Source of the DNA: Ignavibacteriales bacterium | GTDB taxonomy: Bacteria; Bacteroidota; Ignavibacteria; UBA10030 | Assembly: GCA_016218005.1 (NCBI GenBank) | Contig: JACRFF010000015.1 | Location: forward strand, 1-10,584 | DNA: 10,584 bases | Direction of reading: 5' to 3' | The notes under the pieces: model-generated | Databases searched by the model: none | What the model saw: the letters and a program-made list of their open reading frames with translations, nothing else | What the model was told of the DNA's origin: nothing | Part shown: one piece after another, positions 6,762 through 10,584 of the stretch | Numbering within the stretch: position 1 is the stretch's first letter | Layout: every line of letters starts with the position of its first letter | Translations under genes and position numbers: made by a program

Positions 6762-8062
6762 ACGTGCTGGTGGTAGGTTCCGGTGGACGCGAACACGCAT
6801 TGGCGTGGAAACTGAAACAAAGTCCGAGCGTGAAAAAACTTTGGTGTGCCCCCGGCAATGCAGGAACGGATTCAGTAGCCGATAACGTGCCCATCAAAGC
6901 GCATGACCTTCCTGCGCTGCTGAAGTTTGCAAGAAAAGAATCGGTAGACCTTACGGTGGTTGGGCCCGAGCAACCGTTGGTCGAAGGCATTGTCGATCTT
7001 TTTGAGTCGGAAGGCTTGGCCATCTTTGGTCCCTCGAAAGCGGCGGCTCGCCTTGAAGGAAGCAAAGTATTTGCGAAAGAGTTTATGGGTCGGCACCGCA
7101 TTCCAACGGCGCAATTCAAAACTTTTCGCTTTGATGAGTACCACGCCGCCTCTGATGTTATCCGCTCGGCAGCGCTGCCCATCGTCATCAAAGCAGATGG
7201 ACTGGCGGCAGGAAAAGGTGTGGCGGTGTGTTCGACGTTGGCAGAAGCGGCTGCGGCTCTCGAAGAATGTTTTGTCAGCAAAACGTTTGGTGATGCCGGC
7301 GCGTCCGTCGTGATCGAGGAATGTTTGGAGGGAGTCGAGGCGTCGATATTCGTTCTGACGGACGGAGATCGTTTTGCTCTTCTCGCTCCTGCGCAAGACC
7401 ACAAACGTATTCTTGATGGAGATCGCGGAAAAAACACGGGAGGCATGGGTGCGTATGCCCCGGCGCCGTGCGTAACGCCGGTGTTACACTCTCGTATCGT
7501 GAAAGAGATTGTCGAGCCGACGCTCAGAGGGATGAAGGCGGAAGGGTATCCGTTTCGCGGCTGTCTGTTTGTCGGATTGATGCTCACTGCGGATGGACCC
7601 AGCGTGCTTGAATACAATTGCCGGTTCGGAGATCCTGAAACGCAGGCCGTGGTTCCCTTGATTGATGGAGACGCGGCTGAACTTTTTCTTTCAGTGGCGC
7701 AGAGCCGCCTGCGGCCTAATGATGTAAAGCTTCACCACGCCTCGGCGGTAAGTGTGGTGATGGCCTCGCAAGGCTATCCCGATGCATACGAAACAGGAAA
7801 AGAAATCTTGGGATTGGATGCCGTAAATTCCGACGAGGGTGTAGTCGTGTTTCACGCCGGAACAAGGCGCGTGGGCAATTCCATCGTCACTTCCGGCGGA
7901 CGTGTGCTCGGCGTGACCGCCATTGACTATCAACATGAACTGAAGGCGGCCATTGAAACGGCGTATCGTACCGTCAGTCGCATTACGTTTGACGGCGCGT
8001 ATTATCGAAGCGATATTGGAAAGAACGCGATACCCAGTCGCACGAACAGGAGTCAAACTTGA
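6758..8062 (+). CDS. purD: Phosphoribosylamine-glycine ligase (GAR synthetase)
   Basis: This cytoplasmic ATP-grasp ligase joins glycine to 5-phosphoribosylamine, the second step of de novo purine synthesis. The 434 aa are close to the usual length. It begins with the diagnostic VLVVGSGGREHALAWKL (3-19), followed by APGNAGT (31-37), VVGPEQPLVEG (67-77) and FGPSKAAARLEGSK (90-103). The ATP-grasp core has IKADGLAAGKGV (144-155), EECLEG (187-192), the phosphate-binding segment HKRILDGDRGKNTGGMGAY (215-233) and the metal-binding EYNCRFGDPETQ (285-296). The C-terminal domain ends with FDGAYYRSDIG (411-421). The start is GTG within a GTGA overlap, backed by a strong GGAGG. With guaB it is the second purine gene of the run, separated by peptidase and glycosyltransferase genes, so the purine genes are not clustered in pathway order. 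Confidence 0.98.
   Translation: MNVLVVGSGGREHALAWKLKQSPSVKKLWCAPGNAGTDSVADNVPIKAHDLPALLKFARKESVDLTVVGPEQPLVEGIVDLFESEGLAIFGPSKAAARLEGSKVFAKEFMGRHRIPTAQFKTFRFDEYHAASDVIRSAALPIVIKADGLAAGKGVAVCSTLAEAAAALEECFVSKTFGDAGASVVIEECLEGVEASIFVLTDGDRFALLAPAQDHKRILDGDRGKNTGGMGAYAPAPCVTPVLHSRIVKEIVEPTLRGMKAEGYPFRGCLFVGLMLTADGPSVLEYNCRFGDPETQAVVPLIDGDAAELFLSVAQSRLRPNDVKLHHASAVSVVMASQGYPDAYETGKEILGLDAVNSDEGVVVFHAGTRRVGNSIVTSGGRVLGVTAIDYQHELKAAIETAYRTVSRITFDGAYYRSDIGKNAIPSRTNRSQT
8048..8052 (+). promoter_or_regulatory. Shine-Dalgarno site supporting a TTG start
   Basis: AGGAG lies six bases before the TTG at 8059, the first codon of the epimerase gene. This spacing, and the fact that the next residues NILVTGGAGFIG already form the start of the NAD-binding fold, make the rare TTG the credible start. 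Confidence 0.6.
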
Positions 8063-8988
8063 ACATCTTAGTTACCGGCGGCGCGGGTTTCATCGGGTCG
8101 CACGTCGTAGATGCATACATCCAAGCAGGCCATAACGTTGTCGTCATCGACGACTTATCCAGCGGTTCGAGAGAGAATCTCCATCCGAAGGCAACATTTT
8201 ACCCGCTTGACATTCGGGATGGCAAGGTCGAAGAGATATTTCGAGATAAGCGCATCGACGTGCTCAATCATCTCGCGGCGCAAATGGATGTGCGCCGTTC
8301 GGTCGACGACCCGTCATTTGATGCTTCGGTCAATGTCTTGGGGGGCGTCAATCTGTTCGAATGCGCACGCAAGCACAGTGTGAAAAAAATTATCTTCTCC
8401 TCCACTGGCGGCGCACTCTACGGTGAACAAGACGAGTTTCCCGCAGACGAAGATCATCCCACCCGGCCTCTCTCGCCGTACGGCATTACCAAGCTTACAA
8501 CGGAAAAATATCTTTTTTACTACGGGGCGGTGTACAACATCGACTATGTTGTCTTGCGTTATGCGAACGTCTATGGCCCGCGCCAGAACCCGCACGGCGA
8601 AGCCGGCGTGGTGGCGATCTTTTGCAGCAAACTGTTGCGCGGCGAACAACCGATCATCAACGGAGAGGGGAAACAAACGCGCGATTATGTGTTCGTGGGC
8701 GATGCGGTGCGGGCGAACCTTCTCGCTCTCGGCGTTCACGGCTCGAACGTCTTCAATGTTGGCACGGGGGTGGAGAATGACGTCAACACGGTATTTCGAG
8801 TCTTGCGCAACGCGTTGAACCCGTCGTGCAAAGAACACCACGGCCCTGCAAAACTCGGAGAACAACTGCGAAGCGTCGTTAGCTATCGGCGCATCGAGCG
8901 GGAGCTTGGTTGGACTCCGACCGTCTCGCTTGAAGAGGGACTTCAAACGACCGCAGAATATTTCAAAACGAAACACCGGTCTTCGTGA
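8059..8988 (+). CDS. NAD-dependent sugar epimerase, UDP-glucose 4-epimerase-like
   Basis: This is an extended short-chain dehydrogenase/reductase of 309 aa acting on a nucleotide sugar in the cytoplasm. The Rossmann motif TGGAGFIGSH (6-15) binds NAD. D31/D32 at the end of the second strand favour NAD over NADP. HLAAQ (71-75), the catalytic S115/T116 in FSSTGGALYG, and Y141-x3-K145 in SPYGITK form the active site, followed by RYANVYGPRQNP (168-178) and the substrate-side RDYVFVGDA (208-216). It ends with ELGWTPTVSLEEGL (282-295). This profile is that of GalE-type 4-epimerases, though related 4,6-dehydratases and UDP-glucuronate epimerases share much of it. The start is TTG, overlapping the purD stop as TTGA. 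It may provide sugar donors to the glycosyltransferase two genes upstream, an inference from context. Confidence 0.9.
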   Translation: MNILVTGGAGFIGSHVVDAYIQAGHNVVVIDDLSSGSRENLHPKATFYPLDIRDGKVEEIFRDKRIDVLNHLAAQMDVRRSVDDPSFDASVNVLGGVNLFECARKHSVKKIIFSSTGGALYGEQDEFPADEDHPTRPLSPYGITKLTTEKYLFYYGAVYNIDYVVLRYANVYGPRQNPHGEAGVVAIFCSKLLRGEQPIINGEGKQTRDYVFVGDAVRANLLALGVHGSNVFNVGTGVENDVNTVFRVLRNALNPSCKEHHGPAKLGEQLRSVVSYRRIERELGWTPTVSLEEGLQTTAEYFKTKHRSS

Positions 8989-9935
8989 TACCCAACGAGA
9001 TTTCTTCCAAGATCTTTCAGAAAGACCGGCGGGCGATTGCGCGCGCCATCTCCTTGGTGGAAAACAATCACTCCGGCTCGCTGGAATTGTTGAACGCTCT
9101 GTACTCCAATACAGGCCGAGCGTATCGCGTGGGGATTACCGGGCCTCCCGGTGCGGGCAAGAGCACGATCACCAACAAGCTCGCAAAGTTCTATCGTGGA
9201 GAGAATCTTCACGTGGGCATTATTGCCGTCGACCCGACGAGTTCGTTTACAGGCGGAGCGCTGTTGGGAGATCGCGTTCGCATGAGCGACGTTGAACTTG
9301 ACGAGAGCGTCTTCATCCGAAGCATGGCATCCCGCGGCAGTTTGGGCGGACTCAGCCGCAAAGCTAAAGAGGCAGCTGATGTGCTTGACGCCGCAGGGTT
9401 CGACATCATCTTGATGGAAACGGTCGGTGTGGGTCAATCGGAGTTGGATATTGCCGGCGCCGCCGATACCACGGTGGTAGTACTGGTGCCGGAATCGGGC
9501 GACGGTATTCAGGCGATGAAGGCCGGACTGATGGAGATTGCCGACTTCTTCGTTCTCAACAAAGCAGACCGCCCGGGGGCTGATCAAGCCGTGATGTCAA
9601 TCAAAATGATTCTCGGCTTTCGTCCGCATGATGAGCACAGTTGGCTCGCCGACGTTCTCAAGACGCAGGCCAGCGAAGGGAAAGGAATTGCGGAGGTGGC
9701 AGAAATGATTCATCGGCATCGCGAACATTTGACGAACAGCGGAATGTTAGCCGAACGCCGGAAGGCGCGGCTGCGGAATCGGATTCGCGAAATGATCGAC
9801 GAGCGGCTGCACATCGATTTCTGGACGACCCAGCGAACACAAACGCTCGAAGCGAGCCTTGACCATGTTTTCCAACGCGCGATTTCTCCGTACGACCTCG
9901 TGAATAACCTGACCGATACATTCAAACATCCATAG
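8985..9935 (+). CDS. meaB: MeaB/ArgK-type GTPase, methylmalonyl-CoA mutase chaperone
   Basis: This SIMIBI-class P-loop GTPase (316 aa) loads and protects the B12 cofactor of methylmalonyl-CoA mutase. The older name ArgK reflects a mistaken transport-kinase assignment. Walker A GPPGAGKST (53-61), AVDPTSSFTGGALLGDR (81-97), ETVGVGQSE (145-153) and the guanine-specificity motif NKAD (192-195) are all present and in the family order. The C-terminal helices, with RNRIREMIDERL (264-275), provide the dimerisation arm. The N-terminal extension is slightly shorter than that of E. coli ArgK. The start is GTG in a GTGA overlap with the epimerase stop and has no clear Shine-Dalgarno site, so reinitiation is probable. 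The mutase genes are not in the window. The acyl-CoA dehydrogenase that follows after seven bases supports a link to propionyl-CoA or branched-chain catabolism. Confidence 0.95.
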   Translation: MIPNEISSKIFQKDRRAIARAISLVENNHSGSLELLNALYSNTGRAYRVGITGPPGAGKSTITNKLAKFYRGENLHVGIIAVDPTSSFTGGALLGDRVRMSDVELDESVFIRSMASRGSLGGLSRKAKEAADVLDAAGFDIILMETVGVGQSELDIAGAADTTVVVLVPESGDGIQAMKAGLMEIADFFVLNKADRPGADQAVMSIKMILGFRPHDEHSWLADVLKTQASEGKGIAEVAEMIHRHREHLTNSGMLAERRKARLRNRIREMIDERLHIDFWTTQRTQTLEASLDHVFQRAISPYDLVNNLTDTFKHP

Positions 9936-9939
9936 GTGG
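9934..9939 (+). promoter_or_regulatory. Ribosome site overlapping the meaB stop
   Basis: AGGTGG begins inside the meaB TAG stop and ends three bases before the ATG at 9943. The spacing is short but usable. No comparable site precedes the next in-frame ATG at 9973, so the upstream ATG is preferred. Confidence 0.4.
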
Positions 9940-9942
9940 TGT

Positions 9943-10584
9943 ATGCCTGAATCTGCCGGTATTGATTTCTCAATGACAGAAGAGCAACGCATGCTGCGGC
10001 AATCGGTGCGGGAATTTGCCGAACACGAAATCAAGCCGCACGTCATGAAGTTGGATGAGGCGCAAGAATTTCCGCACGATGCGTTCAAAAAAATGGCGGC
10101 GTTGGGATTTCTTGGCGCGGTTATTCCGACCGAGCTTGAGGGGGCAGGGTTGAGCGCAGTGGAATTTTGCATCATCATGGAAGAAATTGCGCGCATCGAC
10201 CCTTCGGTGGCGCTCACCATCGCCGGCCATAGCGGATTGTGTCTCCAACACATCTCCATGTTTGCGAATCCTGAACAAGCGAAGAAGTATGTGCCCGACC
10301 TTGCGATGGGAAGAAAAATCGGTTCGTGGTGTTTGACAGAACCGGGATCGGGCAGCGACGCCGGCGGCATGACCACCGCGGCAACACTCGACGGCGATCA
10401 GTATCTTCTCAAAGGAACCAAAACGTTTATCACGAACGGCTCGTACGCCGAAACGTTTGTCGTCATGACGAAAACGGATCCGACCAAAGGCAAAAGCGGT
10501 ATCAGTACGCTTATTGTCGAACGGGCGTTCGGCGGCATAAGCGTCGGTGAAAAGGAAAATAAACTCGGTATGCGTGCCAGCGAC
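9943..10584 (+). CDS. Acyl-CoA dehydrogenase, short-chain type, 3' truncated by window
   Basis: The frame opens at ATG 9943 and stays open to the last base, giving 214 codons without a stop. About 380 aa would be expected for the whole protein. The N-terminal helical domain reads FSMTEEQRMLRQSVREFAEHEI (9-30), followed by LGFLGAVIPTELEG (54-67). The middle beta domain carries CLTEPGSGSDAGG (130-142) and KGTKTFITNG (157-166), the flavin-contacting segments of the superfamily, and ends at LGMRASD (208-214). The catalytic Glu and C-terminal helices lie beyond the window. It most resembles short-chain/butyryl-CoA-type dehydrogenases and passes electrons to electron-transfer flavoprotein. Substrate cannot be fixed from this half. 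It is clearly different from the glutaryl-type enzyme at 1666 because the Glu/Arg carboxylate-binding pair is not seen. Confidence 0.92.
   Translation, partial: MPESAGIDFSMTEEQRMLRQSVREFAEHEIKPHVMKLDEAQEFPHDAFKKMAALGFLGAVIPTELEGAGLSAVEFCIIMEEIARIDPSVALTIAGHSGLCLQHISMFANPEQAKKYVPDLAMGRKIGSWCLTEPGSGSDAGGMTTAATLDGDQYLLKGTKTFITNGSYAETFVVMTKTDPTKGKSGISTLIVERAFGGISVGEKENKLGMRASD

Noticed and set aside
6736..7617. 293-codon open frame on the minus strand opposite purD
   Set aside because: It is antisense to a complete purD and its Ser/Pro/Thr-rich composition shows no motif. It is a shadow frame.
9747..10376. 209-codon minus-strand frame across the meaB/acyl-CoA dehydrogenase junction
   Set aside because: It overlaps two clear + strand genes and has no recognisable domain. 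The real gene here is the truncated dehydrogenase starting at 9943.
1..10584. Defence island, mobile element, CRISPR array, phage genes or RNA genes
   Set aside because: I read both strands for transposase or integrase motifs, regularly spaced repeats and tRNA-like folds and found none. Nearly all bases are accounted for by conserved housekeeping genes.

Overview
The window is a densely packed bacterial chromosome segment of moderate, slightly GC-leaning composition with all genes on the + strand. It reads as housekeeping and metabolic DNA. I see no phage, transposase, CRISPR, rRNA or tRNA signal. The gene mix fits a Gram-negative-type heterotroph, and some promoter-like stretches resemble the Bacteroidota TAnnTTTG box. 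A lineage in or near the Bacteroidota/Chlorobi (FCB) group is my best guess, but sequence alone does not prove it.

Region 1 (1-1408): a complete NtrC-type sigma-54 response regulator (receiver, AAA+, Fis-type HTH). The stub before it may be the last codons of an upstream gene, perhaps its kinase. Region 2 (1409-1665): the only real intergenic gap, about 257 bases. It holds a 6-bp hairpin, a long two-tier hairpin followed by a U-rich run (the terminator of the regulator gene, or an attenuator), a candidate promoter, two short dyads and a good Shine-Dalgarno site.

Region 3 (1666-10584): eight genes that may form one operon, with gaps of 14 bases or less or start/stop overlaps. In order they are a glutaryl-CoA-dehydrogenase-type enzyme, IMP dehydrogenase (guaB), an Xaa-Pro aminopeptidase of the M24 family, a GT4-like glycosyltransferase, phosphoribosylamine-glycine ligase (purD), a UDP-glucose-4-epimerase-like SDR, the MeaB/ArgK GTPase, and the first 214 codons of a second acyl-CoA dehydrogenase that runs off the end. 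Four consecutive junctions are 4-base overlaps (ATGA, GTGA, TTGA, GTGA), which implies strong translational coupling.

The genes fall into three themes. Two serve purine synthesis (guaB, purD). Three serve acyl-CoA breakdown (two dehydrogenases, plus MeaB, the chaperone of methylmalonyl-CoA mutase). Two serve envelope sugar chemistry (glycosyltransferase, epimerase). The most unusual DNA is a GC-rich, multiply self-complementary block at 4338-4406, at the guaB/aminopeptidase junction, which is read in frame as an extra N-terminal segment of the aminopeptidase. I found no convincing new defence or mobile system. The best leads are that palindromic block, the structured intergenic RNA and the atypical GAFTGA loop of the regulator.
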